Of a stretch of 64,000 bases of DNA, positions 1 through 8,836 are shown in pieces; within the stretch, counting starts at the first letter, position 1; every line of letters begins with the position of its first letter. The notes below the pieces were generated by a model, which saw only the letters and a list, made by a program, of their open reading frames with translations, did no database searches and was not told where the DNA came from. The position numbers were made by a program, and so were the translations under genes. Source of the stretch: Nocardia arthritidis NBRC 100137 (GTDB taxonomy: Bacteria; Actinomycetota; Actinomycetes; Mycobacteriales; Mycobacteriaceae); NCBI RefSeq assembly GCF_001612765.1, contig NZ_BDBB01000002.1, positions 248,001 through 312,000 of the forward strand, given 5' to 3'.

Positions 1-9
1 AACACCGAT

Positions 10-35
10 CCGTCCGATCTGACCGGTTCGGACGG
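10..35. repeat. 8-bp inverted repeat at window start
   Basis: CCGTCCGA (10-17) and TCGGACGG (28-35) are perfect inverted arms around a 10-nt loop. It could be the terminator of a gene that ends before this window, but there is no T-tract. Between it and the first gene, TAGGCT at 93-98 fits an actinobacterial -10 box (inference). Confidence 0.35.
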
Positions 36-135
36 CCGCCACGCCGACTGACGGCTCAGCGGCGTATTTCCGACGAATCGGACGACACGGGGTTAGGCTC
101 CCGCTGTCCTCTGCGATCCCGACGGAAGGCACACC

Positions 136-684
136 ATGGCGCATACCTCACACATGGTCCCCATCGGCACAGCGCTACCCGACTTCTCGCTTCCCGACCT
201 CGACCAGCGGATCTACTCCCGGGACGATTTCGCGGCCGGCCCCGGACTACTGGTCGTCTTCGCGTGTAACCACTGCCCCTACGTCAAGCACATCGAGGCG
301 GCGCTCGGCGAACTGGTCGATTCCCTGCCGTCCATGCCCACCGTGGCGATCTGCACCAACGACGCGTCCGCCTACCCGGACGACGCACCGCTGCGGCTGC
401 GCGACCAAGCGATCCGCGCGGGCTGGACCTTCCCCTATCTCGTCGACGAGCAGCAGCACGTGGGCCGGGCCTTTCGCGCCGCGTGCACTCCCGACTTCTT
501 CCTCTACGACGCGAACCTCCGGCTCGCCTACCGCGGCGCCTTCGACGAATCGACGCCCGGAAACGGGAAGCCGCTGACCGGAAACGACTTGCGCACGGCG
601 GTCGAAGCCGTGCTGGCAGGCGAGCCCGCCCCCGAACCGCACCGACCGAGCATGGGTTGCTCGATCAAGTGGCGGGACGCCTGA
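136..684 (+). CDS. thioredoxin-fold (AhpC/TSA-like) protein
   Basis: This 182-residue protein has a peroxiredoxin/thioredoxin fold and is probably cytoplasmic, as no signal peptide is visible. After an N-terminal PDFSLPDLD strand typical of AhpC/TSA proteins comes the redox motif CNHCPY (Cys44, Cys47). A further Cys lies near the C-terminus in GCSIKW (Cys175). The CNHCPYV and GCSIKW pair is characteristic of a bacterial thioredoxin-family clade of unassigned substrate. The ATG follows GGAAGG. The gene is monocistronic, and its 3' end overlaps a convergent decayed gene by 20 bp. A disulfide or peroxide reductase role is inferred from the fold. Confidence 0.85.
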   Translation: MAHTSHMVPIGTALPDFSLPDLDQRIYSRDDFAAGPGLLVVFACNHCPYVKHIEAALGELVDSLPSMPTVAICTNDASAYPDDAPLRLRDQAIRAGWTFPYLVDEQQHVGRAFRAACTPDFFLYDANLRLAYRGAFDESTPGNGKPLTGNDLRTAVEAVLAGEPAPEPHRPSMGCSIKWRDA

Positions 685-1331
685 GCATCTTCCCGCGTGC
701 GCGCACCCGACGGATCGCACTGCGCCACGCCAGCTGCGGCACGGCGGCCGACAATCTGGCGAATTCTCCGAAGTTCCCCGGTTCCACCACGGTCCGGGCC
801 TGCTGGGCGGTGGCGGACAGCCGCACGGCGCGCGATGCTTTGCCGACGTGACCCGCGTCGTACGGCGGTTGCGGGTCGTACTCGATGATCAATTGAGCGG
901 TTTGTGCCTGCTCGGCACCGAAGACTTCCCCCACCAGCCACAGCGCCAGATCGATGCCCGCGGATACCCCCGCGGCGGTGGCGATTCTTCCGTCCCGCAG
1001 ACCGAGGTCGTCCACAAGGTGCCCTTGTGCGCTCGCCGCAGCCAGCTCAGCAACGCGTCAGCGACGGCAGCCGCCGCCGAGCCGGGGCCACCGGGAACCA
1101 GCAGATGTCGGGTGTGGGCGTCTCACCGAACGAATGGGTGGCGCCCAGCACCAGCACCCCGCTGTCGGTCATGATCGGCCCCGGCTCATGCCAGACGAAG
1201 CGAATTTCCGCGCCCGGCGCGAAACGCAGCACCTCGTACGGGCCGATCGCGTCGAACGCGGTCATCCCGGGAAAGGTCACGATCGCGATGCGCACCGTCT
1301 TGCCCGGGCCGCGCCCCTCCGATCTGGTCAT
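665..1331 (-). pseudogene. DJ-1/PfpI family protein, frameshifted and internally deleted
   Basis: The reading starts well: GGAAGGG precedes the ATG at 1331, followed by residues like IAIVTFPGMTAFDAIGPYEVL of DJ-1/PfpI (isonitrile hydratase-like) proteins. Near 1105 one C seems missing, because the continuation LLVPGGPG lies in the next frame and runs to WTTSVC, which carries the nucleophile-elbow Cys. About 35-40 residues expected after that Cys are absent. The reading re-enters in a third frame at LRDGRIATAAGVSAGID and ends with the normal IEYDPQPPYDAG tail. A frameshift plus an internal deletion argues for genuine decay rather than one sequencing error. The intact GlxA-type protein at 3340-4302 contains a related domain. 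Confidence 0.8.
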
Positions 1332-1643
1332 CGTCGACCCTTCCGATGATGAGTCAAAGAAAGAATCAGCGTTTCATTGCATTGACCGTGTGTCGATCGA
1401 CGCCGGGAGCGCCATGATGTGCGCGGTGGAGCGACCCTGCTTCCCGCTCGGCCGGCAGCTCGGGATCGGTCTCCCCCAACACTCGATCGCCGAACGTGTG
1501 CCGTTCGGTCTCGCCAATTCGATTGGGCCACTCGGCAAAGCGATTCCCAGGCGGCACCGGCCCGAAAGATGGCCCGTGCTGACGAGCAGGCCGCGATGAG
1601 GGACACTGTTCGGCGACACCGGGGATCGAAAGGGGTGGGGACA

Positions 1644-2564
1644 TTGGCGACGATCGTCCTTGTACACGGCATCGCGCAGGAACAGGAATCGGCCGACACC
1701 TTGGAGGCGCGCTGGTTGCCCGGACTCGCGGGAGGCGTCCGCAATCACGGCGCGCCGGAGCTGGCGGACCGCTTGTGGCGCAACGGTTCTCCCGGCGACT
1801 TGTCGACCCGGATGGCCTTCTACGGCAATCGTTTCCTGGTCGAGGGCGCGCAGGGCGCGGGGATCGAACCCGACGACGCCCAGCTCGACCTGATGGAACA
1901 GCTCGCCGCCGAGTGGCTGGCGACGGCCGCCGCGCACGCGGGCGACGAGCGTGACCGGGCGACGGCCCGTCGCCTCGGCACTCTCCCGCCGCCGGACGCG
2001 GTGGCGCAGGGAGCGCAGGCGAGACTGCGGCCCGCGCTCAACGCGCTGATGCGGTTGCGCTGGTTCGCGCCGTTCGGTTTCGGATTGGCGCAGAAGTTCG
2101 TCATCCGCGCCCTGTCCCAGGTCGCCCGGTATTTCACCGACGACGACGTACGGGAATACGCCCAGCAGCAGGTGCTCGAGCAGGTCGGTCCCGACACCCG
2201 CCTGGTCATCGCGCACTCGCTGGGCAGCGTGGTGGCCTACGAGGCGCTGCACCGCACCGACCATCCGGTCACCCTGCTGACCATGGGCTCGCCGCTCGGG
2301 TTGCGCTCGGTCGTGTACGACCGCCTGCGCCCCCAGCCGAGCACCGTGCCGAAATCGGTGACGGAATGGCACAACTTGGTCGACGAGGACGACCTCGTAG
2401 CGGCGCACCTCGACCTCGCTTCATTCTTTCCGCCGTACCCCGGCAGCGCCGTCATCCCGGTCACCGAACAGCATTTCGACAACGGCGCGTCGCCACACGA
2501 CTCGACCAGCTATCTCATCAAAGCCGTCACCGGGGGCATCGTCGCGAAAACGCTGGGACACTAG
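1644..2564 (+). CDS. alpha/beta hydrolase (lipase/esterase-like)
   Basis: About 306 residues from a TTG start at 1644, chosen because AAAGGGG lies 8 nt upstream and the protein then opens directly with the first core strand (ATIVLVHG). Starts further upstream add an arginine-rich stretch with no family resemblance; GTG at 1635 is the alternative. HGIAQ follows strand 1 as an oxyanion loop, and the nucleophile elbow is AHSLGS with Ser192. A C-terminal His is expected from HFDNG. No signal peptide. Related actinobacterial proteins are uncharacterised serine hydrolases, so the substrate is unknown. No operon partner. Confidence 0.8.
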   Translation: MATIVLVHGIAQEQESADTLEARWLPGLAGGVRNHGAPELADRLWRNGSPGDLSTRMAFYGNRFLVEGAQGAGIEPDDAQLDLMEQLAAEWLATAAAHAGDERDRATARRLGTLPPPDAVAQGAQARLRPALNALMRLRWFAPFGFGLAQKFVIRALSQVARYFTDDDVREYAQQQVLEQVGPDTRLVIAHSLGSVVAYEALHRTDHPVTLLTMGSPLGLRSVVYDRLRPQPSTVPKSVTEWHNLVDEDDLVAAHLDLASFFPPYPGSAVIPVTEQHFDNGASPHDSTSYLIKAVTGGIVAKTLGH

Positions 2565-2610
2565 CGGTTCGCGCCACGGCCGCCGACACCCCCGGGCCGG
2601 ACGACTGCGC

Positions 2611-3225
2611 CTACTGAACGCTTTGCGAAAGATGGGTTTTCGCGTCGTCGTAGGACGCGGTGGACGCGACCTCGTCGCGGGTGTAGACCAGATGCAGCAC
2701 GCCGGTGGCGAAAGCCTCCGAGGACAGCAGGCGCAGCGGGACCGTGGCCGCGCCGTCCTGGAACAGGCGCTCGCCCTTCCCGACCGCGATCGGGTGCACC
2801 AGCAGGTGCAACTCGTCCAGCAAACCGGCGGCCAGGAGCTGACGGACGACCGAGACCGAGCCGCTCATGCCGATGTCGCCGCCCGGCTCATTCTTCAGCG
2901 CCGTCACCACGTCGATCAGATCGCCGTCGATCACTTCGGAGTTGCGCCACGTGAAGTCGAGATCCTGCCGGGTCACCACGATCTTGCGCGCGTCGCCCAA
3001 TTTCTTCGCGAACGCGGCGTCCGGGCCGCCGGCCGCTTCGCGCTCCGGCCACGCGCCCGCGAAACTGTCGTAGGTCTTGCGGCCGAGCAACAGGGTGTCG
3101 GCGGCGCCGAGCTGGGCGTCGACCGCCGCGCCCATGGCGTCGTCGAAGTAGGGGAAGTGCCAGTCCTGCGGATCCTCGATGACGCCGTCGAGGGCGATGA
3201 ACAGACCGGCGGTGATTTTCCTCAT
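2611..3225 (-). CDS. dihydrofolate reductase-like (RibD C-terminal) protein
   Basis: A 204-residue protein of the YyaP/RibD C-terminal family, which shares the NADPH-binding DHFR fold. Visible markers are the N-terminal FIALDGVIEDP strand, LLLGRKTYDSFAGAWP, an IVVTR strand, and the late SGSVSVVRQLLAAGLLDELHLLVHPIAVG segment. The ATG at 3225 has AGGAG 7-8 nt upstream; longer starts have no ribosome site. It lies downstream of the GlxA-type regulator on the same strand, about 110 bp away, so regulation by that protein is possible. Substrate unknown. Confidence 0.85.
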   Translation of the reverse strand: MRKITAGLFIALDGVIEDPQDWHFPYFDDAMGAAVDAQLGAADTLLLGRKTYDSFAGAWPEREAAGGPDAAFAKKLGDARKIVVTRQDLDFTWRNSEVIDGDLIDVVTALKNEPGGDIGMSGSVSVVRQLLAAGLLDELHLLVHPIAVGKGERLFQDGAATVPLRLLSSEAFATGVLHLVYTRDEVASTASYDDAKTHLSQSVQ

Positions 3226-3339
3226 GTGCGTTGCTCCTGGATCGGTATTGCGATGTCGCTTGATCCGACGGGACGACGCGCGAGAACTCATCGGTCGGCG
3301 CGACCGCCGTCGCCGCGCCCCATCCGGGCCGCCCCCGCC

Positions 3340-4302
3340 CTAGCCGGACAGGTTCGCATCGGAGCCGTGAAACGCCGCGCGGTAGTTGTGCGGACTGGTG
3401 CCGACCACCCGCTTGAAGCGGTCGCGGAACGCGGTGGGCGACCCGAAGCCGACCTGGCCCGCGATCCGGTCGACCGGGTGGCTGGTGGCTTCGAGCAGAT
3501 GCTGGGCCCGGCGGATTCGCGCACGCAGCAGCCACTGCAGGGGCGTGGTCCCGGTGTGCTCGCGGAACCGCCGGTTGAGCGTCCGAGTGCTCATTCCGGC
3601 CTGGGCGGCGATGTCGTCGAGGGTGAGATCCCGTGCGGAGTTGTCCTGGATCCACCGCAGCACCGGCTCCAGCGCCGAGCCGCGCGGCGTCGGCGGCTGG
3701 TCGTGCACGATGAACTGCGCCTGTCCTCCTTCCCGTTCCAGCGGGACGACCGACTTCCTGGCCGCGTCGGCCGCGACCGCCGAGCCGTAGTCCCGGCGGA
3801 TCATGTGCAGGCACAGGTCGATTCCGGCCGCGGCGCCCGCCGAGGTGAGCAGCGAGCCGTTGTCCACGTACAGCACGTCGGGGTCCACGTCGATGTCCGG
3901 GTAGCGGGCCGCGAGGGCCGCGGCGGCGAGCCAATGCGTGGTCGCGCGGTGCCCGTCCAGCAATCCGGTCGCCGCCAGGATGAAGGCGCCGGAACAGATC
4001 GACGCGAGACGGGTGCCCGCGGCCGCGGCCCGGCGCAGCGCGTCGATCACCTCGTCCGGCACCGGAACGGCCGGGTCGGCACAGCCGGGCAGCACGATCG
4101 TGTCGGCTTCGTCCAGCGCGTCGAGCCCGCGCGGGGCTCGCATCGTGAACAGCCCGGCGTCGACCGTCGGGGTGCCCGCGCAGACCAGCACGCGATAGGC
4201 GGGCCTGCCATCAGGGAGACAGGTACGCCCGAACACTTCCACCGGCGTCGCCAGATCGAACGCGATCACCTGGTCCAGCGCGAGGACGACCACGGTGTGC
4301 AT
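3340..4302 (-). CDS. GlxA-family AraC-type transcriptional regulator
   Basis: 320 residues. Residues 1-170 form a DJ-1/PfpI-like domain (VVVLALDQVIAFDLATPVEVF at the start, then the elbow ASICSGAFILAATGLLDG with the conserved Cys, and GAAAGIDLCLHMI). Residues 215-315 form an AraC-type double helix-turn-helix (IAAQAGMSTRTLNRRF and VGFGSPTAFRDRFKR). Such proteins bind DNA in the cytoplasm; the DJ-1 domain is thought to sense a ligand and need not be catalytic. The next gene downstream on its strand is the DHFR-like reductase, a plausible target. Confidence 0.9.
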   Translation of the reverse strand: MHTVVVLALDQVIAFDLATPVEVFGRTCLPDGRPAYRVLVCAGTPTVDAGLFTMRAPRGLDALDEADTIVLPGCADPAVPVPDEVIDALRRAAAAGTRLASICSGAFILAATGLLDGHRATTHWLAAAALAARYPDIDVDPDVLYVDNGSLLTSAGAAAGIDLCLHMIRRDYGSAVAADAARKSVVPLEREGGQAQFIVHDQPPTPRGSALEPVLRWIQDNSARDLTLDDIAAQAGMSTRTLNRRFREHTGTTPLQWLLRARIRRAQHLLEATSHPVDRIAGQVGFGSPTAFRDRFKRVVGTSPHNYRAAFHGSDANLSG

Positions 4303-4441
4303 GGCGATAGTTTAGGCGTCCGGCTGATTCCAGCCAATGCGCTGAACTGGCTGCTGCCGAATATCCGCATTTCATCGCCCTGGCGAGAATCGAGCGGTAT
4401 GTGGCACTTTCGCCAATTCCGCTGGCACCAGATCCTGGCTA

Positions 4442-4909
4442 GTGTCGACCGCCGTGACGAAGTTCCTCCTCTCGGTCCACGTGCTCGCCGTGATCATCGC
4501 CGTCGGCCCGGTGGCGGTGGCGGCCAGCATGTTTCCCGCCACCACCCGCCGCGCCCTCGCCGCCACCGCGACCGGGCACGACCCCGCCGTCCTCGGCACG
4601 CTGCATCGCATCTGCCGCGTCTATGCCCTGCTCGGCGTGGCAGTCCCGGCCTTCGGTGTGCTCACCGCGTTCGGTCTCGGCGTGCTCGGCGACACCTGGC
4701 TGGTGGTGTCGATCGGATTGACCGCGGCCGCGGCCGGCGTGCTGGCACTGCTCGTGCTGCCCGGGCAGCAGAAGGTCCTCGCCGACCTCACCGGGACCAC
4801 TCCGGCGCTGACCCGCCGTCTCGCCATGGACACGGGAGTGTTCAACCTGCTGTGGGCGGCGGTCACCGTTCTGATGATCGTGCGGCCGGGCTCCACGACC
4901 GGAGCGTGA
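4442..4909 (+). CDS. small integral membrane protein (DUF2269-like)
   Basis: 155 residues with about four hydrophobic helices: residues ~8-28, 57-77, 80-105 and 130-148. The first helix, LLSVHVLAVIIAVGPVAVAAS, and the overall plan resemble DUF2269 membrane proteins, whose function is not known. The start may be GTG 4442 or GTG 4454; neither has a clear Shine-Dalgarno. It is convergent with the universal stress protein, only 3 bp apart. Assignment to the family is by resemblance only. Confidence 0.65.
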   Translation: MSTAVTKFLLSVHVLAVIIAVGPVAVAASMFPATTRRALAATATGHDPAVLGTLHRICRVYALLGVAVPAFGVLTAFGLGVLGDTWLVVSIGLTAAAAGVLALLVLPGQQKVLADLTGTTPALTRRLAMDTGVFNLLWAAVTVLMIVRPGSTTGA

Positions 4910-4912
4910 CGC

Positions 4913-5818
4913 TCAGTCGGGCAGGTAGCGGACCGCCATCGAGACGTCGCGAACGATCATGATGGGGCAGGCCACCGACAACAGCAGTGCCTGACTGGTC
5001 GAACCGAACAGCATGCCGGCGAACCCGCCTCGACCGCGGCTGCCCACCACGAGCAACTGAGCCTGCCCGGAGCGTTCCAGCAGACAGCGCTCGGGCCGGT
5101 CGGTCACGATCTCGCGCCGGATCTCGACATCGGGAAAACGCTCCTGCCACCCGGCAAGGCTTTCCGCCAGCACGATCTGCTTCTCGGTATCCACCGCGAG
5201 TTCGGCGCTCACCGACGGCAGTTCGACCCCCGTCCACACGTGCAGGGCAAGCAGGGGCACACCCCGCGCCGAGGCCTCGTGCAGCGCCGCTTCGATCGCG
5301 GGTTCGCTGATCTCGGTGCCGTCTACGCCGACGACGATCAGCTTCTTCCTGGCTTCCGCGGTGAGCGGCGCGCCCTCCCGGACCACGACCACCGGGCAGC
5401 GCGCCCGGCGCGCCAGCGCCGCACTGACCGATCCCAGCAGAGCACGCTGTACGGTCCCGCGACCGCGGGTGCCGACCACCATCATCCGCGCTCCGCCGGT
5501 GCGGTCCAGCAGCGCCGGACCGACCGGCTCGTGCACCAGCTCGGTGCTGATCTCGATGCCGTGCAGCGCTCGGACCGCGATGCGCGCCTCCTCGGCCGCG
5601 GTGTCCAGCACCCAGCGACCGTGCCCCTCCAATCGGGCGTAGTCGGTGCTGGTGAGCGGTTCGGTGACCCCGGGCCCGTAGTCGGCGACCGGATCCACCA
5701 CGTGCGCCAGACGCAACGGCGCCCGATGCTGCGCGGCGGCCTGCGCTCCCCACGCGACCGCCGCCGCCGACCCGGCGGACCCGTCCACACCGACGATGAT
5801 CGGCCGGTTGTTTCGCAT
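4913..5818 (-). CDS. universal stress protein, two tandem USP domains
   Basis: About 301 residues made of two UspA-like domains, residues ~5-145 and ~155-295. Each starts with IIVGVDGS or IVVGVDGT and ends with the ATP-binding pattern G-x2-G-x9-G-S/T (GTRGRGTVQRALLGS and GSRGRGGFAGMLFGS). Tandem ATP-binding USPs are common in mycobacteria and relatives and are usually induced by hypoxia or stationary phase. Two ATGs are six bases apart; the second (5818) is preferred because AAGGA then sits 7-8 nt upstream, while the first (5824) abuts it. Confidence 0.92.
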   Translation of the reverse strand: MRNNRPIIVGVDGSAGSAAAVAWGAQAAAQHRAPLRLAHVVDPVADYGPGVTEPLTSTDYARLEGHGRWVLDTAAEEARIAVRALHGIEISTELVHEPVGPALLDRTGGARMMVVGTRGRGTVQRALLGSVSAALARRARCPVVVVREGAPLTAEARKKLIVVGVDGTEISEPAIEAALHEASARGVPLLALHVWTGVELPSVSAELAVDTEKQIVLAESLAGWQERFPDVEIRREIVTDRPERCLLERSGQAQLLVVGSRGRGGFAGMLFGSTSQALLLSVACPIMIVRDVSMAVRYLPD

Positions 5819-5892
5819 GCTCATTTCCTTCCCGCCGAAGAGATCGAGCTCGACCGCCGATCACCGGCGCGGCGGACCCGCGGACGGCGCCG

Positions 5893-6291
5893 TCAACCGC
5901 CGCGGACGACGCAGGCGTAGCCCAGGTGGACGCCTTCGCCGACCGGGAGGTCGATGCTCGCCACGTACGGCGCGTCCGGCTCCTGCACAGCACTGATGGT
6001 GTGCGGTCCCTGCGTGGCAGGCACCCACTCGATCAGCGCGACGCCGCCGGAAGGCCGGACCACGCCGAACGGAATGCCGTTGTCGTAGAACACCACCGGT
6101 GCGACGACGTCGGTCACGGCGGCTCGCGCGGTATAGGTGCAGCCCGTCCCGTAATTTGTCACCAACCCGAAATTGAGGCCGGGATACATCCCGACCTGGG
6201 TCACCGTGGCCCCAGCCCAGGGCGGTTCGGCCATCGTGACCGCCGCGACGGCTCCGATCGCCGCCGCTGTCGCACCGATTCGTCTTCGCAT
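5893..6291 (-). CDS. small secreted protein, function unknown
   Basis: 132 residues. An N-terminal RRR followed by an alanine-rich hydrophobic stretch (residues 6-25) is a Sec signal peptide, probably cleaved near AGA. The mature part of ~105 residues is beta-rich with two Cys (CTYTA and YACVV) that could form a disulfide. It resembles the many small Ig-like secreted proteins of nocardiae, but I do not recognise the family. It lies upstream of the universal stress gene on the same strand, 74 bp away. Confidence 0.6.
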   Translation of the reverse strand: MRRRIGATAAAIGAVAAVTMAEPPWAGATVTQVGMYPGLNFGLVTNYGTGCTYTARAAVTDVVAPVVFYDNGIPFGVVRPSGGVALIEWVPATQGPHTISAVQEPDAPYVASIDLPVGEGVHLGYACVVRGG

Positions 6292-6635
6292 TCGGGTGGT
6301 CCTATCGGTCGTGAGTCGCTCCTCGTCGAACGAACGCCGGCCGCGCGCACCGACGCGATTACTAGATCCTCACTCCCGCGCGGCTTCGACGGGGTGCGAA
6401 CCGCGGAATTCGGCTCGCACCGGCGCACCGAGATCCCGTCGTCGCATGTCCTCCTCGGTGGCCCCGCTCGGAGGGGCCGGTTCCGCCGTGTTCGACCCGG
6501 CGCCACCTCAGCCGCTCACCGCACCGGCGGCGTGCGGCCCGGCTCGGCGACGGGGTCTCGTGCCGACTGACGGTCGTGTCGTCCCCTCGTGGTTGTGTAT
6601 CCGAGGGGCTTCCCCTGGAGCGACGGAGGTGCGGT

Positions 6636-7544
6636 GTGGTAGCGATCGACTTCGAGCGGATGGTGCGTGGCGCGAAGCCTGCACCCGTCCGGCGCAGGGT
6701 CGCCGCGCAGGGGCTCGGTGGCGTGCCGCCGACGGCGCTGGTGCTGGCGGGCATCGTCAGCGTGCAGGTGGGCGCGGCGGTGGCCACGCAGCTGTTCGCG
6801 GCGACCGGCGCGGCCGGGGCGGTCACGCTGCGGCTGGTCTTCGCCGGGATCGTCCTGCTGGTGATCTGGCGTTCGTCGCTACGGGTGGGGCGTGGTGCGC
6901 TGCCGGTCGTGCTCGGGTACGGGGGGGTCCTCGCGCTGATGAACCTCTCGTTCTATGAGGCGATCGACCGGATCCCCCTCGGTATGGCGGTGACCATCGA
7001 ATTCCTCGGACCGCTCACCGTCGCGCTGGCCGGATCGCGGCGCTGGATCGACCCGCTGTGGGCGGCGCTGGCCGGGGCGGGGGTGCTGCTGCTCACCCGG
7101 GCGGATGGAGACGTGGACTGGGTCGGGGTGATGTTCGCGCTGGCCGCGGCGGCGTGCTGGGCGGGTTACATCTTGCTCAGCGCCGCCCTCGGCGAACGGA
7201 CCAGCGGCGGGGGCGGACTGGCGCTCGCCATGGCATTCGGCGGGGTGGTGATGCTGCCGGTCGGCGTGATCGATGCGGGCGCCGCGCTGTTGCAGCCCGC
7301 CGTGCTCGCCGCGGGATTCGCGGTGGCGATGTTGTCATCGGTGTTGCCGTATTCGGTGGAGCTGGAAGCGCTGCGGCGGATTCCGCCCCGCGTGTTCGGT
7401 GTCCTGATGAGCCTGGAGCCCGCGGTCGCGGCGATCGCGGGCTTGGTCGTCCTCGGTCAGGTCATGAATCTGGGACAGTGGGCGGGCGTCGGGTGTGTGG
7501 TGGCGGCGTCGGCGGGGGCGACACGGACCGAAGCGAAGGATTGA
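6636..7544 (+). CDS. EamA/RhtA-type drug/metabolite exporter
   Basis: 302 residues from GTG 6636, which has GGAGG six bases upstream; a longer frame adds 20 unlikely residues. Ten hydrophobic helices form two EamA repeats (residues ~30-145 and ~155-295). Hallmarks are the IPLGMAVTIEFLGPLTVALAGSR loop after helix 4, and LSSVLPYSVELEALRRIPPRVFGVLMSLEPAVAAIAG in the second repeat. That combination is typical of the RhtA (threonine/homoserine) exporter branch. Substrate not proven. It runs convergent to the decayed MmyB-type gene. Confidence 0.88.
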   Translation: MVAIDFERMVRGAKPAPVRRRVAAQGLGGVPPTALVLAGIVSVQVGAAVATQLFAATGAAGAVTLRLVFAGIVLLVIWRSSLRVGRGALPVVLGYGGVLALMNLSFYEAIDRIPLGMAVTIEFLGPLTVALAGSRRWIDPLWAALAGAGVLLLTRADGDVDWVGVMFALAAAACWAGYILLSAALGERTSGGGGLALAMAFGGVVMLPVGVIDAGAALLQPAVLAAGFAVAMLSSVLPYSVELEALRRIPPRVFGVLMSLEPAVAAIAGLVVLGQVMNLGQWAGVGCVVAASAGATRTEAKD

Positions 7545-7569
7545 GTCGGCCGATCGGGGACGGACTCGC

Positions 7570-8145
7570 TCAGCGCTGTGGCCGAGACGCACCGGCGTCA
7601 CGGCGCTCGGCACCGGTCGTCTCCCCGTCGTCCGCGATCAAGCTGCCGAGCAGCGCCAGCGATCGCTCCGAGGGTGAACCCGGTTCCGCGTGGTAGGCGA
7701 TGAGTATTTGGCCCGGCGCGCCGTTGACGCTGAACGTCTCGTAGGACAACGTGAGGTCCCCGACCATGGGGTTGCGGAAGTGTATGACGCCCGCGGTGTT
7801 CACCCGGACGTCGTGGCGCGCCCACAATTGCCGGAACTCCTCGCTCTTCAGCGACAGCTCCCCGACCAGCTCGGTCAATCGCGGATCGTCCAGGTCCGCG
7901 CCCGCGGTCGCCCGCAGGCTGGCGACGGTATCGGCCGCGATGGTCGGCCAGTCACCGTAGAGATCGCGCGCCTCGGGATCGAGAAAGACCATGCGCACCT
8001 GATTGACGCCCGGAACCGAGCACGAATTGACGGCCGCGGCCAGCGGATTCGCCGCCAGGACGTCCAAGTATCTGCCGAGCACCACCGCGGGCGTGTGCGG
8101 CCACGCCTCCATCAGGCGCAGTAGCCCCGGCGCCACCCAGCGCAA
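7570..8145 (-). pseudogene. MmyB-like regulator, C-terminal part only (HTH missing)
   Basis: 191 residues align with the C-terminal ligand-binding domain of MmyB-type XRE regulators: VAPGLLRLMEAWPHTPAVVLGRYLDVLAANPLA, then FLDPEARDLYGDWPTIAADTVASLRA and the YETFSVNGAPGQ strand. The N-terminal XRE helix-turn-helix and linker, about 100 residues, are missing. The only start is TTG at the break point, without a ribosome site. The matching HTH half lies on the same strand at 11601-11741, in the right order and orientation, so this looks like one gene split by a 3.4 kb segment. Confidence 0.85.
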
Positions 8146-8272
8146 AGAGCACCTCAGAATTCCTCGCTCAGTCCCACCACCGAGCCGGTCAGCCGATCAA
8201 GGCTGCGCGGAGGCGGCATTGCCTGTGCCGGAGAGGCTGGCCGGTCGCGCGGTAGGCGGCAGAAGCGGATAT

Positions 8273-8673
8273 TCAGCTTACGGCTTCACGTTCTGCCAGG
8301 AATCGATCGAGCAGGTCGAACAGAACCTCGAGGGTGTGGATTTCCTGCTCGGGACTGAGGTCTGTGACGAAGTCCCACTCGGGCAGCGCGATCTGCTTGA
8401 CCAGACCGGGCCAGGCGAAGCTGCTTCGGCGGCGAAGGTGATTGGCAAGAAGCCAGTCGCGGAAGCCATCAAGGCCCGGACTGCCTGATCGCCGCGCGGC
8501 ATAGTCGTAACCGTCGAGGAAGCACGTCACGCCACGAACGCTGGTGAAGCCGATGAACATGCCGGGCGCGCCGCGAACTGTCGGAGGTATTCACGCTCGG
8601 GAAGCCGGTTGGGGTCGATCGGCTTCAGCTCCATGTCTTGTGCTCGCCGGGCGAAATGAGTGTCGAGACCCAT
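8273..8673 (-). pseudogene. hypothetical ~132-aa protein with a one-base frameshift
   Basis: An ATG at 8673, with GGAGAAAG upstream, opens MGLDTHFARRAQDMELKPID and continues to YLRQFAARP. Near 8563 one base appears missing: the upstream frame stops within 12 codons, and the next frame continues smoothly as MFIGFTSVRGVTCFLDGYDY to the stop at 8273. Joined, the product is about 132 residues, soluble, acidic at the C-terminus, with a Trp-Pro-Gly-Leu motif (SFAWPGLV). I recall similar uncharacterised actinobacterial proteins but cannot name the family. The gene lies inside the 3.4 kb segment that splits the MmyB gene. Confidence 0.6.
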
Positions 8674-8836
8674 GGCTTTCTCCATCCGACGAGTCCATCA
8701 TGCTGACCGCAACTATGAGTACGTGAGAGCCACGAAGGCCAGTCGCGCCGGAGGAAACGCACTGAAATCGGCATGTGCGGACGTGCATTCCATGGCTCGC
8801 AGTCACCCTGACGGAGGAAGCCACGGACCGCGCTGT

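Noticed and set aside
2623..4962. 779-codon open frame on the plus strand
   Set aside because: It runs antisense to the DHFR-like and GlxA-type genes. The residues are arginine/glycine-rich without domains; long antisense frames are normal at this GC content.
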